From Clostridia bacterium (GTDB taxonomy: Bacteria; Bacillota; Clostridia; Lachnospirales; Lachnospiraceae): a DNA stretch of 64,000 bases. The position numbers and the translations under genes are program-made. Location of the stretch: assembly GCA_910575245.1 (NCBI GenBank), contig CAJTEN010000011.1, positions 1 to 64,000 of the forward strand, in the 5' to 3' direction. Positions 1-7,888 of the stretch are shown piece by piece (the first letter of the stretch is position 1; each line of letters begins with the position of its first letter). The notes beneath the pieces are model-generated. The model made no database searches. It saw nothing but the letters and a program-made list of their open reading frames with translations, and was not told the origin of the DNA.

Positions 1-454
1 CATCAAATATAAGGGCGCATGTATGGTTCTTATCTGTCTGCGACTCCATATCGCGGATTACGTTGCCGGCTGCTTCCAGCTGGAGGCGTTCCCAGTTTGC
101 CCTGAGCATCAGGTCAAAGCGGTAGAACGTATCCTTTTTGTAGTCGCGGAAAAAATTTCCGGTCTCGAACATCCGGTATGGGCTTGCCGCCGCAAACCCG
201 ACAAGGATCTTATCGGTCAGCAGCTGCGTGGCACTTACGCATTTTTCAAGAAATTTCGACTCCTTGACGGTACCTATGAGACGGGAAAGCGGGTTGTCTG
301 CGTATTCAAAAGCAGGTTTTTCCGTAACGCTGTCAATGACTTTGGTTATGCCACATTTCCGCAAAAGGGAAGAGCCGATATATTTGTCTATAAAATTTGA
401 GATACTGTCAAGTAATTCCTTGCTATTATCGAAGATTTCTGCTATGCTTTTCAT
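1..454 (-). mobile_element. DDE transposase, N-terminal part, cut by window edge
   Basis: An open frame runs from an ATG at 454 to the window edge (151 codons, no stop), preceded by a good ribosome site (AAAGGAG, 470-464). The protein begins MKSIAEIFDNSKELLD and contains RANWERLQLEAA, which resembles the N-terminal region of IS4-like DDE transposases of Firmicutes. The catalytic DDE residues would lie beyond the edge, so the family call is from general appearance only. A 9-bp inverted repeat (455-463 against 518-526) spans the leader between ribosome site and start codon. The IS end is not recognisable in 455-571. Confidence 0.6.
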
Positions 455-571
455 TGGTATAGGTCTCCTTTTGCTGATGATATTAGTGGGTAATTTCATT
501 ATAGCAAAAACAGAGTGCCTATACCATTTTTATTTGCAGAGCAATTGATTTTTATAATTCTTTAGCATATA

Positions 572-1375
572 TCAGTATGCGAAGTATGAGATATTATACT
601 TATAATGGTATATTTCATATTCCGAATCAATTGATATTCCATGACCTGCAGATACAGAACAACCATATGCTACTCCTATAGCAGAAGCTGTATAATATCC
701 TGTTTCATTAATCCTATAATAATAAGTATTCATATCTGCATAGAAAGCTCCATTTCCCTTTTTAATTTCTAATATTCCAATATTATTAGTTTGGTTTGAA
801 GAGTTATAAGGGATTTCTGTCTTTGAAGCATTAGATAATTTCACAACAGCATAGGAACCTATATGACTACACGAAGAACCATATATTTGAAATTTTATAA
901 TGCTGCCTTTAGGTAGATAAGCATTCATAAATAATGGTACTTGTTCCTCATTAATAGAACCCCAATTTTTATAATCATCAATTGTAATAATTGGCTTATA
1001 TTTTTCAGGATTGGCATATGCATCTTTTAAAATGTTGGAAATAATATTTTCATATCCATAATTCTGACTCCAGTAATGGTTATTTTCATCCTTTTTTGTG
1101 AAAGAAGTATAGGAATTTCCAACAATTGTTTTTACATATTCCAAAGTTCCTTCTTCTATATTTATTGCCTTAGGAAAGTTATATAGCAAAAATTTTGTTT
1201 CAGTGATTTCTTCTTTTGAGAATTCAATATCTTCAGATAAAATGTTAGAATCCACCTCAAAATTTAAAGAATCTGTTTCAGCAATTTCCTCAAATTCAAT
1301 GGAAACAGCATTTGTAAAAACAGTTCCAACTAATAAAGAACATCCAATTAAAACAGATAAAATTCTTTTTTTCAT
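572..1375 (-). CDS. Secreted protein of unknown function
   Basis: 267 residues. The N-terminus (KKR, then a hydrophobic stretch, then TNA) is a typical Sec signal peptide with cleavage likely after about residue 23. The mature part is acidic at first (roughly residues 26-60), then mixed, and ends in a tyrosine/glycine-rich beta-type region. No lipobox, LPXTG anchor or catalytic motif is visible, and I do not recognise the family. The ribosome site is poor. The gene is AT-rich, unlike the backbone after 5 kb, and sits between a transposase and a MazF-like gene, which suggests acquired DNA. A C12 tract lies 85 bases upstream of the start. Confidence 0.75.
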   Translation of the reverse strand: MKKRILSVLIGCSLLVGTVFTNAVSIEFEEIAETDSLNFEVDSNILSEDIEFSKEEITETKFLLYNFPKAINIEEGTLEYVKTIVGNSYTSFTKKDENNHYWSQNYGYENIISNILKDAYANPEKYKPIITIDDYKNWGSINEEQVPLFMNAYLPKGSIIKFQIYGSSCSHIGSYAVVKLSNASKTEIPYNSSNQTNNIGILEIKKGNGAFYADMNTYYYRINETGYYTASAIGVAYGCSVSAGHGISIDSEYEIYHYKYNISYFAY

Positions 1376-1459
1376 TTCGCCATCTTTCTAAAAATACCAC
1401 AAGAAAATTATGAGTAATAATTTCTGCGATATAAGTTTGCCATAATCAAATTAGTGGTA

Positions 1460-1471
1460 CCCCCCCCCCCC
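1460..1471. repeat. C12 homopolymer tract between divergent genes
   Basis: Twelve consecutive C residues (G12 on the minus strand) lie between the start of the secreted-protein gene (1375, minus) and the promoter of the MazF-like gene (1546, plus). Such tracts slip readily in replication. The location upstream of a surface or secreted protein fits a switchable promoter, but no clear -35/-10 pair can be placed around it. Confidence 0.9.
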
Positions 1472-1545
1472 GAAAAATTTGCACTTTTTTGTGTTTAATC
1501 GAAATAAGTCATCTATTATCTGCAAAAAGGAAAAATTTTCAAGAA

Positions 1546-1574
1546 GTGACAAATTTCGCTTTCCATGCTATAAT
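1546..1574 (+). promoter_or_regulatory. Promoter of the MazF-like gene
   Basis: GTGACA (1546-1551) and TATAAT (1569-1574) are separated by 17 bases, a near-consensus sigma-A promoter. Transcription would start near 1581, so the leader would be short and carry GGAGG at 1585-1589. Confidence 0.7.
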
Positions 1575-1595
1575 ATGTAAAAACGGAGGTGTAAT

Positions 1596-2144
1596 TTGAC
1601 AAACGAAGAAAGACAACTATTAGGAAAAGCACAACGAATCAATGCATGGGATTCAAAAAAGCTGTATTATTGTGTTGGGAAAAAGCATCAGCGAAGCTGG
1701 ACTGTCAAAAGAGGCGAAGTATTTTTTGTTGATTTGGGAGAGAATGTCGGAAGTGAAGAGAACAAAATACGTCCTGTTGTCATCATACAGTCCAATTCTT
1801 ATAATATTTCCTCTCCAGTATTTACCTGCGCTATTATATCAACAAGCCCTGCAACAATACCAGACATCCAGATTCCTATTACTGGTACTTATACCTATAC
1901 TGATCCAAACGGAAAACTTGCAACCCTTTCAGGAACAATAGACTTGGGGCAAATTAAAACAATCGGCAAAGAGCGAATTATCTCTGCAAAAATATGTGAA
2001 CTATCTGCCGAAATGTCAGAATTGGATACAAAATTGCTGAATATTTTAGGTTTATCTTACATTGTAAAGAAAAAAGATAATATCATCAGTTCTTTAAGCG
2101 GAAAAATTGATTACCTGAAAAAACAACTGAAAGACAAGACATAA
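1596..2144 (+). CDS. PemK/MazF-like endoribonuclease toxin, orphan
   Basis: 182 residues from a TTG start chosen because GGAGG (1585-1589) sits 6 bases upstream. Residues ~37-150 carry the MazF/PemK signature: RGEVFFVDLG, the conserved GSE...RPVVII stretch, STSPA, and DLGQIKTIGKERI near the end of the fold. In this family the protein is a sequence-specific mRNA interferase. It has a ~35-residue N-terminal extension and a lysine-rich helical C-terminal tail (SLSGKIDYLKKQL). No MazE-like antitoxin gene lies upstream or downstream; a probable small RNA with repeated hairpins begins about 43 bases after the stop. It may be a stand-alone MazF-type protein, which is common in Clostridia. Confidence 0.85.
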   Translation: MTNEERQLLGKAQRINAWDSKKLYYCVGKKHQRSWTVKRGEVFFVDLGENVGSEENKIRPVVIIQSNSYNISSPVFTCAIISTSPATIPDIQIPITGTYTYTDPNGKLATLSGTIDLGQIKTIGKERIISAKICELSAEMSELDTKLLNILGLSYIVKKKDNIISSLSGKIDYLKKQLKDKT

Positions 2145-2149
2145 AACAG

Positions 2150-2179
2150 TTGACATTGCATATAGTATAGTGGTACACT
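2150..2179 (+). promoter_or_regulatory. Promoter of the twin-hairpin RNA
   Basis: TTGACA (2150-2155), an 18-base spacer and TACACT (2174-2179) form a strong sigma-A promoter just after the MazF-like stop codon. No open frame with a ribosome site follows before the terminator at 2267-2296, so it should drive a ~105-base transcript. Confidence 0.75.
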
Positions 2180-2186
2180 TGATTTA

Positions 2187-2296
2187 GTTAAAGGTACAGT
2201 TATGAATGGCTTGGCGGTCATTCGGATTTTTTTATCAGTTATAATGGGCTTGGCGGCTCATTGGAAACTCCCATCTTAATGATGGGAGTATTTTTT
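2187..2296 (+). ncRNA. Probable small RNA with two like hairpins
   Basis: Between a strong promoter and an intrinsic terminator lie two hairpins of one design. Hairpin 1 is GAATGGC (2204-2210), loop TTGGCG, GTCATTC (2217-2223). Hairpin 2 is AATGGGC (2243-2249), loop TTGGCG, GCTCATT (2256-2262). The stems differ but both pair over 7 bp (one G-U each), while the six-base loops are identical. Each unit starts with CAGTTAT and ends with GGA, at a 39-base spacing. Hairpin 1 is followed by T7 (2227-2233) and might itself terminate some transcripts. Function is unknown: a decoy or antitoxin-type RNA for the adjacent MazF-like protein, or a protein-binding regulatory RNA. Confidence 0.65.
2267..2296. 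terminator. Intrinsic terminator, bidirectional
   Basis: ACTCCCATC (2267-2275) pairs perfectly with GATGGGAGT (2281-2289) across a 5-base loop, followed by T6. It ends the small RNA on the plus strand and overlaps the last codons of the convergent winged-helix gene. Confidence 0.85.
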
Positions 2297-2891
2297 ATGC
2301 ACTGACATAGCTTACAGGCACATTTATAATTTCTGAACAAATTTCTTTCCCTGCCATGTCGCTATCTGAATAACTGTTTGTTGTAACTTCGATTCCAGAT
2401 TCAACGCCTTGCATATTTATATATGTAAAATCTATTGCAGATAATTGCTCTTCCCTTAACATCTCCATATACTCATCATATCTCTCTAACTCCCCTTGAT
2501 CTCGGAGGTGTTCAATTGCTTCTTTCATTTGCTCTCTTATTTCCCACTCTGATTTGATTGTATCAATTTCCCTCTTTTGCAGAGAACAAATTGTTTCAGC
2601 CACCTTGCAGTTATGCTTGATTGCTGCTGGCGATTGCGTTCTGTTTATTCCATACTTTTTGTTTATAAACTGCTTTCCCTTGTTGGTAAAACAGTAGCTT
2701 TTACAACTTTCCACTTCTCTATGTTTTGGATTCACATAGCTTACTTCTTTTATCAGATGGTCTTTGACCATATTTTTAAGCCTTGTATCCGAAATATCAA
2801 TCTTGTTTGCATCTATACCCCTGATATTTCCAGCGGTGGCAAGTACCTTGAAGAATCTCTCATCCTTCGGATAAAATTTCTTAATGTGCAT
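2295..2891 (-). CDS. Winged-helix protein with nuclease-like C-terminus
   Basis: 198 residues. Residues ~5-80 look like a winged helix-turn-helix with a short wing (SYCFTNKGKQF), the pattern found in conjugative-element and replication-relaxation DNA-binding proteins. The C-terminal part holds AIDFTYINMQG, then GIEVTTNSYS and a following K, an order reminiscent of a D...ExT...K nuclease core; that reading is speculative. It runs convergently to the small RNA and divergently from the 3072 operon. A 14-bp inverted repeat (2925-2938 / 2961-2974) in the intergenic region is a possible operator. AT-rich, probably part of a mobile-element remnant. Confidence 0.6.
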   Translation of the reverse strand: MHIKKFYPKDERFFKVLATAGNIRGIDANKIDISDTRLKNMVKDHLIKEVSYVNPKHREVESCKSYCFTNKGKQFINKKYGINRTQSPAAIKHNCKVAETICSLQKREIDTIKSEWEIREQMKEAIEHLRDQGELERYDEYMEMLREEQLSAIDFTYINMQGVESGIEVTTNSYSDSDMAGKEICSEIINVPVSYVSA

Positions 2892-2924
2892 AAAATCATC
2901 CCTTTCGTTTCTGCCATTTTAGAT

Positions 2925-2974
2925 AAAAATATTCTCTTCTAATCGTTGTGGGTATTCAGCAAGAAAATATTTTT
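2925..2974. repeat. 14-bp inverted repeat in a divergent promoter region
   Basis: AAAAATATTCTCTT (2925-2938) and AAGAAAATATTTTT (2961-2974) are inverted repeats matching at 13 of 14 positions with a 22-base gap. The repeat lies between the divergent winged-helix gene and the 3072 operon, so it could be the regulator's binding site. A transcribed hairpin is also possible. Confidence 0.55.
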
Positions 2975-3071
2975 AATGTCAACACTCCTGACTTATGATA
3001 TATTATTACTGTTGTTTTCTTCTTTGAAGAGATAATTCATAGGGAAATTCCCTTATAATAAAGAGGTTTGT

Positions 3072-4109
3072 ATGACAAAACAGGAAATTTTACGGGAACT
3101 TCAAGATATTAATATAGATGCTGCCAACTACATATACACCGAAAACTATGATGCACTGAATTCACTTGTCAATTCTGTATTTAAGATAGGACTCGACAAA
3201 GAAGAGTGCTTTTATGATGTCCTGAGAGCCTTTAGATTGGCAAATATGCCGTTTTCTGTTGCAGGGTATAACTATCTCTGTGAAGACCTAAAAGATGAAA
3301 TCTGGGGCAAATACGAGCCTCTTATCAATGATCTTGTTATCCACAATATGAGTCTTGATGAATTTCTTTCTGACTATGGTTTTGATAATGAATATGATGC
3401 CCTGAATGCTTCCAATAATAAGAGAAAAATATACATAAGCACAATAAAAAAGAGAATTGAACTTATTGAAGATTATACTGAAAAATATAAGAAACTCACA
3501 ACCTTGTATGATACTGCTAATGTAACACAGATACATAGTTCTACTCATAAAGTAGATGCATTGCAAAACAGCTTCACGAATGCAGTCGTAGCACTTGTCA
3601 AAGCGAGGGAGAAATTCTATTACTATATCAATTATGATCTTGTAGGATATGATACAGAAGACTTAAATAAAACTTTAAAGCAACAGAAAACAAATAAAGA
3701 ACGTTTTGATATGCTGAGAGGGATTACAGACAATATATTTACCACACTTCAAAATGATAGCACTGTAAATTTTAGGGATTTCTTCATCATCAAAGACAAC
3801 AGAAGAGTTACATTTACATCCTATCTGACAGCAAAAGGGTTGACAGGTAGCTCTTGGTTTGACTACAAAAAATCAACCAAAAAGAAATTTGTAAAAGAAA
3901 GACATTTTTACCTGCAGATGGCCTTCTTCTTAGGATTGCCAACTTCCAACGAAATAGAAAAATTCCTAAATTTTAATGGATATACCATAAAGAGTCCATT
4001 TAAACTGTTTCCAAATTCAGATATTTATGATTATGATGTGTGCCGATACATAGATGCAGGTATTGATTACAACTTAATCAATGTGATGCTTGGCTATGAA
4101 TTTATATAA
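3072..4109 (+). CDS. Protein of unknown function, helical, HTH-like end
   Basis: 345 residues with an AGAGG ribosome site just before ATG. It is largely helical, lysine- and tyrosine-rich, with a coiled-coil-like stretch around residues 115-145. The last ~65 residues (FYLQMAFFLGLPTSNEIE onward, then a D..VCRYID..ID..LIN.ML pattern) resemble degenerate XRE-type helix-turn-helix tails seen in clostridial proteins. I do not recognise a family. It is followed 14 bases later by a membrane-protein gene and the pair is closed by a terminator, so they form a two-gene operon. The setting, next to a toxin and mobile-element genes, would suit a defence or element-maintenance role, but nothing in the sequence proves it. 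Confidence 0.65.
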   Translation: MTKQEILRELQDINIDAANYIYTENYDALNSLVNSVFKIGLDKEECFYDVLRAFRLANMPFSVAGYNYLCEDLKDEIWGKYEPLINDLVIHNMSLDEFLSDYGFDNEYDALNASNNKRKIYISTIKKRIELIEDYTEKYKKLTTLYDTANVTQIHSSTHKVDALQNSFTNAVVALVKAREKFYYYINYDLVGYDTEDLNKTLKQQKTNKERFDMLRGITDNIFTTLQNDSTVNFRDFFIIKDNRRVTFTSYLTAKGLTGSSWFDYKKSTKKKFVKERHFYLQMAFFLGLPTSNEIEKFLNFNGYTIKSPFKLFPNSDIYDYDVCRYIDAGIDYNLINVMLGYEFI

Positions 4110-4123
4110 AGGGGAGATTTATT

Positions 4124-4783
4124 GTGTTTGATTGGATGAAAAAACATAAAAAGCTAATTGCATTCATTATTTTTATGGTTATCTTTGGAGTACCCTTAAT
4201 CATACATATTCTGTTTAAACTTCATCCTAATATTGATTTCTTCGTTGCTGAATGGACTGCAGGAGAAATATTAAGTTACTATGGTTCAATCCTTGCATTT
4301 TTAGGAACTGTTATTTTGGGTGCATTATCCCTATACCAAAATCAGATAATCAAACAAGAATCAGACAAAAGAGCTGAACTATTGGAGCAAAGAGAACGTG
4401 AAAGCAATATGCCAAGATTCAGATTAAGACATGTTGGAAGTCAGGGAAACATACAAAAAATGCAATTAGATATAGAAAATATTTCAGAAAATATCGCTAA
4501 CGATATTGTATTATTTGATGTAAAAATCCTCTCAAACAGCAAAGAAGATTTATGGGACAAAAAATCAGCCATTCATCTTGATACAATTCAGGCAAATGAT
4601 AAAGCTACTATCTATTTGGGCAATCCTGCTCTTACAGAAGATAATTGCTGTTTTAAAATGAAGATGAACTGCAACGATAAATATGGTGATATTCATTCAT
4701 ATAAAATATGGGCTTTTTGCAAAACAATTTCATCCATACCTCATTTCCAAATAGAAGAAATCAAAAATACTGAAACTCCCTGA
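4124..4783 (+). CDS. Membrane protein of unknown function, two TM helices
   Basis: 219 residues from a GTG start with AAGGGGAG (4108-4115) upstream. Two hydrophobic helices (residues ~9-31 and ~45-65, the second containing ILAFLGTVILGALSLY) are followed by a charged coiled segment and a soluble C-terminal domain of about 130 residues rich in beta-type strands. Together with the preceding gene it is the only operon of the island. The layout (two membrane helices, short coiled coil, globular tail) is common in small clostridial hypothetical proteins; the tail could sense or bind something in the cytosol. No enzyme motif is visible. Confidence 0.65.
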   Translation: MFDWMKKHKKLIAFIIFMVIFGVPLIIHILFKLHPNIDFFVAEWTAGEILSYYGSILAFLGTVILGALSLYQNQIIKQESDKRAELLEQRERESNMPRFRLRHVGSQGNIQKMQLDIENISENIANDIVLFDVKILSNSKEDLWDKKSAIHLDTIQANDKATIYLGNPALTEDNCCFKMKMNCNDKYGDIHSYKIWAFCKTISSIPHFQIEEIKNTETP

Positions 4784-4804
4784 ACCTATCCATTCAGGGA
4801 GTTT
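4773..4804. terminator. Bidirectional intrinsic terminator
   Basis: AAACTCCCTGAA (4773-4784) pairs perfectly over 12 bp with TTCAGGGAGTTT (4793-4804), loop of 8. It overlaps the stop codon of the membrane-protein gene and lies 6 bases beyond the convergent small gene ending at 4810. It separates the AT-rich island from the backbone. Confidence 0.85.
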
Positions 4805-4809
4805 ACTAC

Positions 4810-5061
4810 TTACTCTTTATTTATCATTCCAAAATATTCCAGTGCTTCTCTAATCATCCTCTCTTTCTCCTCTGGACAGTTGGGAACTTTGTTTCCCTCT
4901 GTCTTGGTTTTATTAAAGTTCTCGCCTACATTTAAGCCACACTTTTTTTTGATTTGCGCTATGTACAGATGTGACACTTTTGTTTGATAATGCTCCCACA
5001 CATAATCTTTAATTTCCTGATAGATTTGCTGTGCCGATGCATTCTCGCCTATCTGCTTCAC
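4810..5061 (-). CDS. Small protein overlapping the 3' end of rlmD
   Basis: 83 residues from GTG at 5061, which lies inside the last 53 bases of rlmD in another frame. The sequence (QQIYQEIKDYVWEHY, SHLYIAQIKKKCGLNVGE, then KVPNCPEEKERMIREAL and EYFGMI) looks like the C-terminal tail domain often found on clostridial methyltransferases, with a helix-turn-helix-like YIAQIKKKCG core. It may be a separate overlapping gene, or the original RlmD tail disconnected by a frameshift near 5061. It sits exactly where the AT-rich island meets the backbone, so an integration event at the 3' end of rlmD is a third reading. Confidence 0.6.
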   Translation of the reverse strand: MKQIGENASAQQIYQEIKDYVWEHYQTKVSHLYIAQIKKKCGLNVGENFNKTKTEGNKVPNCPEEKERMIREALEYFGMINKE

Positions 5062-6574
5062 TTAAATCAATTTCTATCTCAATCTTAGTGGATTTGCCAC
5101 TTGATTTTTTTCGCGACAAGAGGACGCACGTTTCCACATTCGCCGTCCATGGAAACTGATCTACAGCTCCCCCTCGTACCACTTCATACCCCCTGTCCAG
5201 AAACACCTCCAGATCTCTTACCAAACTGGTTGGTTTACAGGAAATATACAGAATATGCTCCACCCCGTAACGGATGATCTTATCAAGCGCCTTAGGGTGG
5301 ATTCCATCGCGGGGCGGATCCAGAATGATGATATCCGGCTTCTCTTCTATCGCATCAATAACCTTCAGCACGTCCCCGGCAATAAATTCGCAATTATGTA
5401 AACCATTCAGCTCCGCATTTCTCCTTGCCGCCTCCACCGCTTCTTCCACAATCTCCACACCGATTACCTTCTTCGCCACAGGCGCCATCAGCTGAGCAAT
5501 CGTACCCGTACCGCTGTACAGATCATAGACGATTTTGCCGCCTGCCCGGCCATTCCTCCCTTCTTCCTTCGGCATAATACAGCCCTCAATATAATCTCTT
5601 GCCGTCTGATACAGCACCTCCGCACCCCGGCTGTTCGTCTGGAAAAAGGAAAACACCGACACTTTAAACCGTAGTCCCAGCAGTTCTTCATAGAAAAAGT
5701 CTTGTCCGTAGAGAATCCGTGTCTCATCGCTCTGTACCACGTCAGCCACCGCATCATTCCTGATATGCAGAATTCCCGTAATTTCCCCCTCCAGGTCCAA
5801 TGCCAGCAGTTTCTCCCTGAAACCTGCCAAAAGCTCTTCTTCCTTGACCTGTCTCTCCTGTATCTCTCCGGGCTTTGAAGTCCCGGCGCTTCCCGGCGCC
5901 TGCGTAGTTGTCACAAGGGCAATCAGGATTTCCCCTGTCTTCGCCGCCTTGCGCACAAGAAGATGACGCAGATATCCGACATGGCGCAGCCGATGATAAA
6001 AACCCACATCCACTCCCTGTGTCTGTAAATCCGTAAAATATGCTTTCACACAGCACAGAATCCTTCGATAGTCTTCATCTATAATCTGGCATTCCGTGAC
6101 GGACACAATATCATAGAAGCTCCCTCGCTTATGCATTCCCAGTGCAAGCGGGCCGTCCTTTACTTCGTCCCCAAATGAAAATTCCATCTTGTTGCGATAC
6201 CCAAAGCAGACTGGACTGGCCTTGATACCCTCAAACTGCCACGCCTCCTGCCTGTCCAGCACACTGTCCAACATTTTCTTCACCTGCGCCTCTTTGATCC
6301 TCAGCTGTTCCTCATATGGCAGCGACAGATAAGTACAGCCGCCGCAGCTGCCAAAGTGAGGACAGGGACTGCCGCATTCCAGAGGGGACGGCTCCAGCAC
6401 GTCCATAAGCCTTCCTTCCGCCTTCCCTTTTCGTACTTTATTGACAACACACCTTACGCGCTGGCCCGGCAGGGCATTCTTAACCACGCAGATGCCCTCC
6501 TGCATCTCCACAATGCCTTTGTTCGGAAAATCCATTCTCTGTACGGTTCCTTCTATTATCTGTCCTTTTTTCAT
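5009..6574 (-). CDS. rlmD: 23S rRNA (uracil-C5) methyltransferase, RlmD type
   Basis: 521 residues. The start at 6574 is chosen because GGAGG lies 6 bases upstream; the frame is open further but without support. An N-terminal TRAM domain (residues ~1-55) is followed by the iron-sulfur cysteines (ECGSPCPHFGSCGGC, ~65-80), a C-terminal Rossmann fold with DLYSGTGTIAQ, the catalytic segment DPPRDG, and the nucleophile region ISCKPTSLVRDL. Family members methylate a specific uridine of 23S rRNA (or tRNA) using S-adenosylmethionine. The last residues are read in a different frame from a typical C-terminal tail that is encoded just downstream (4810-5061). Transcribed from the backbone block with its own upstream region. 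Confidence 0.9.
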   Translation of the reverse strand: MKKGQIIEGTVQRMDFPNKGIVEMQEGICVVKNALPGQRVRCVVNKVRKGKAEGRLMDVLEPSPLECGSPCPHFGSCGGCTYLSLPYEEQLRIKEAQVKKMLDSVLDRQEAWQFEGIKASPVCFGYRNKMEFSFGDEVKDGPLALGMHKRGSFYDIVSVTECQIIDEDYRRILCCVKAYFTDLQTQGVDVGFYHRLRHVGYLRHLLVRKAAKTGEILIALVTTTQAPGSAGTSKPGEIQERQVKEEELLAGFREKLLALDLEGEITGILHIRNDAVADVVQSDETRILYGQDFFYEELLGLRFKVSVFSFFQTNSRGAEVLYQTARDYIEGCIMPKEEGRNGRAGGKIVYDLYSGTGTIAQLMAPVAKKVIGVEIVEEAVEAARRNAELNGLHNCEFIAGDVLKVIDAIEEKPDIIILDPPRDGIHPKALDKIIRYGVEHILYISCKPTSLVRDLEVFLDRGYEVVRGGAVDQFPWTANVETCVLLSRKKSSGKSTKIEIEIDLSEADRRECIGTANLSGN

Positions 6575-6663
6575 AATCATCCTCCAGTCATGCGGCATTT
6601 GCCATTGAAGAGTCAGCCTAAAACACTTCATGCTTACGCGGCCCGTTCCTTTGGCTGCTCTTC

Positions 6664-6695
6664 AAAAAAAGCAGGATGCATCAGATACATCCCGC
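6664..6695 (-). terminator. Intrinsic terminator
   Basis: On the minus strand GCGGGATG (6695-6688) pairs with CATCCTGC (6678-6671) and is followed by T7. It ends the transcript of the small membrane-protein gene at 6874-7161 and separates it from rlmD. Confidence 0.8.
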
Positions 6696-6873
6696 TTCAA
6701 TTTACTGCATTTTATTTTCAAATCTGCGATTCTGCTATCACGCTGACACAGGCACGTTTCAACTGCCCGGACATAATCACACACCACGCACAAGCCTATA
6801 TTCTTTATCCCATTTCTCCGCCTGGAATAAATTGTGAAGACACAACCACGCATCATGTACAAAGCCGTTACCC

Positions 6874-7161
6874 TTATTTCTCCCCAGCCGAATCCATGTC
6901 ATCATCTTCCTCGTCTTCAAAGAAATCATCGTCAAAGTCATCATCGAAATCATCCTCAAAGTCTTCCAGATAATCGGGCTTGAAATAACGATACATTGCA
7001 TAGGCAATCGCCGCTATCGCCACAACCGCACCGATAATAGCGAATATCCACAATAACTTATCACATTTCTTCTCTTCTTCTTTCTTCCTCCCCAGAATCT
7101 CATTCACTCTGGCATTGTCCAATATATCATCCAATTTATTCAGAATCTCCACTTTGCTCAT
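6874..7161 (-). CDS. Small single-pass membrane protein, acidic tail
   Basis: 95 residues: a soluble N-terminal helix (MSKVEILNKLDDILDN), a lysine/glutamate stretch, one transmembrane helix (residues ~38-62, FAIIGAVVAIAAIAYAMY), and an extremely acidic C-terminal tail with repeated DD and ED pairs. No signal cleavage site. Similar short proteins with this layout are common and uncharacterised in Lachnospiraceae. The reverse orientation reads poorly (serine/lysine tract), so this strand is right. Its own terminator follows. Confidence 0.75.
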   Translation of the reverse strand: MSKVEILNKLDDILDNARVNEILGRKKEEEKKCDKLLWIFAIIGAVVAIAAIAYAMYRYFKPDYLEDFEDDFDDDFDDDFFEDEEDDDMDSAGEK

Positions 7162-7278
7162 ACTATAATCCTCACTTTCCTGTTTTGCATTCGTCCTCGT
7201 TTTGAACCGTCATTGTATATAATATACCACTTCTTTTTTCTTTTTACTATAAAAATATATAAATTTATCAAAAATTTA

Positions 7279-7836
7279 TCACTGCATAAAAAGCCTGGTT
7301 CCCGGCTCCATCTCTTCCGGATAGAGCAGAATCAGCTTCTGCTTCAGAAACGGACTCAGTGCCCTTCTTAGCCTGTCGGTGTCGGAAACCTGATACATTT
7401 TGGCTCTGTCAGGCGTCAGCAGCAGGATCAGCTTGCTCCTGGCATGGAATTTTTTCAGATATTCCATGATCCTTATGACAGATTCCCCGTCCCCATGTTC
7501 TTCCCCTGCCTGCTCCTTTTCGTATCCGTCAGCAATTTCTCTTTCATACGATTCAAAGAAAGTTCCCATCTGCACATAGGCGGATGCCACCGTTTCGGTA
7601 CGAATCTCATTCGCACCCCACAAGACCATATTCAGACGCACATTTCGGAATACCTCACTCTGCTTCTTGCAGGAAATGATAATGTCCGCACACAATTCCC
7701 GGACGTTTTCCCTGTCAAACTCCCGATCCACCACGATTGCCATCTCCAGAATACCGCCCCGATAGTTTCCCTGCACATGCAGCACTCTCTCGATCTGATT
7801 ATGCAATTGTAAATTTCTGACCGGTGTCAATGCCAT
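7279..7836 (-). CDS. Conserved hypothetical protein upstream-linked to pcrA
   Basis: 185 residues, no signal or membrane segment. The fold looks alternating alpha/beta with strands such as LEMAIVVDREF, VRLNMVLWG and KLILLLTPDR, giving a von Willebrand A-like or P-loop-free Rossmann impression, but no MIDAS or Walker motif is seen. The gene follows pcrA by 52 bases on the same strand and is probably cotranscribed with it. Function unknown. Confidence 0.7.
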   Translation of the reverse strand: MALTPVRNLQLHNQIERVLHVQGNYRGGILEMAIVVDREFDRENVRELCADIIISCKKQSEVFRNVRLNMVLWGANEIRTETVASAYVQMGTFFESYEREIADGYEKEQAGEEHGDGESVIRIMEYLKKFHARSKLILLLTPDRAKMYQVSDTDRLRRALSPFLKQKLILLYPEEMEPGTRLFMQ

Positions 7837-7888
7837 AATACTGCACCCGCCCCTTGTATATGTTATTCAAAACGATATATCGTTACTT

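Noticed and set aside
3031..3071. TATAAT at 3054-3059 as promoter of the 3072 gene
   Set aside because: It would start transcription inside the ribosome site, and no -35 lies at a suitable distance.
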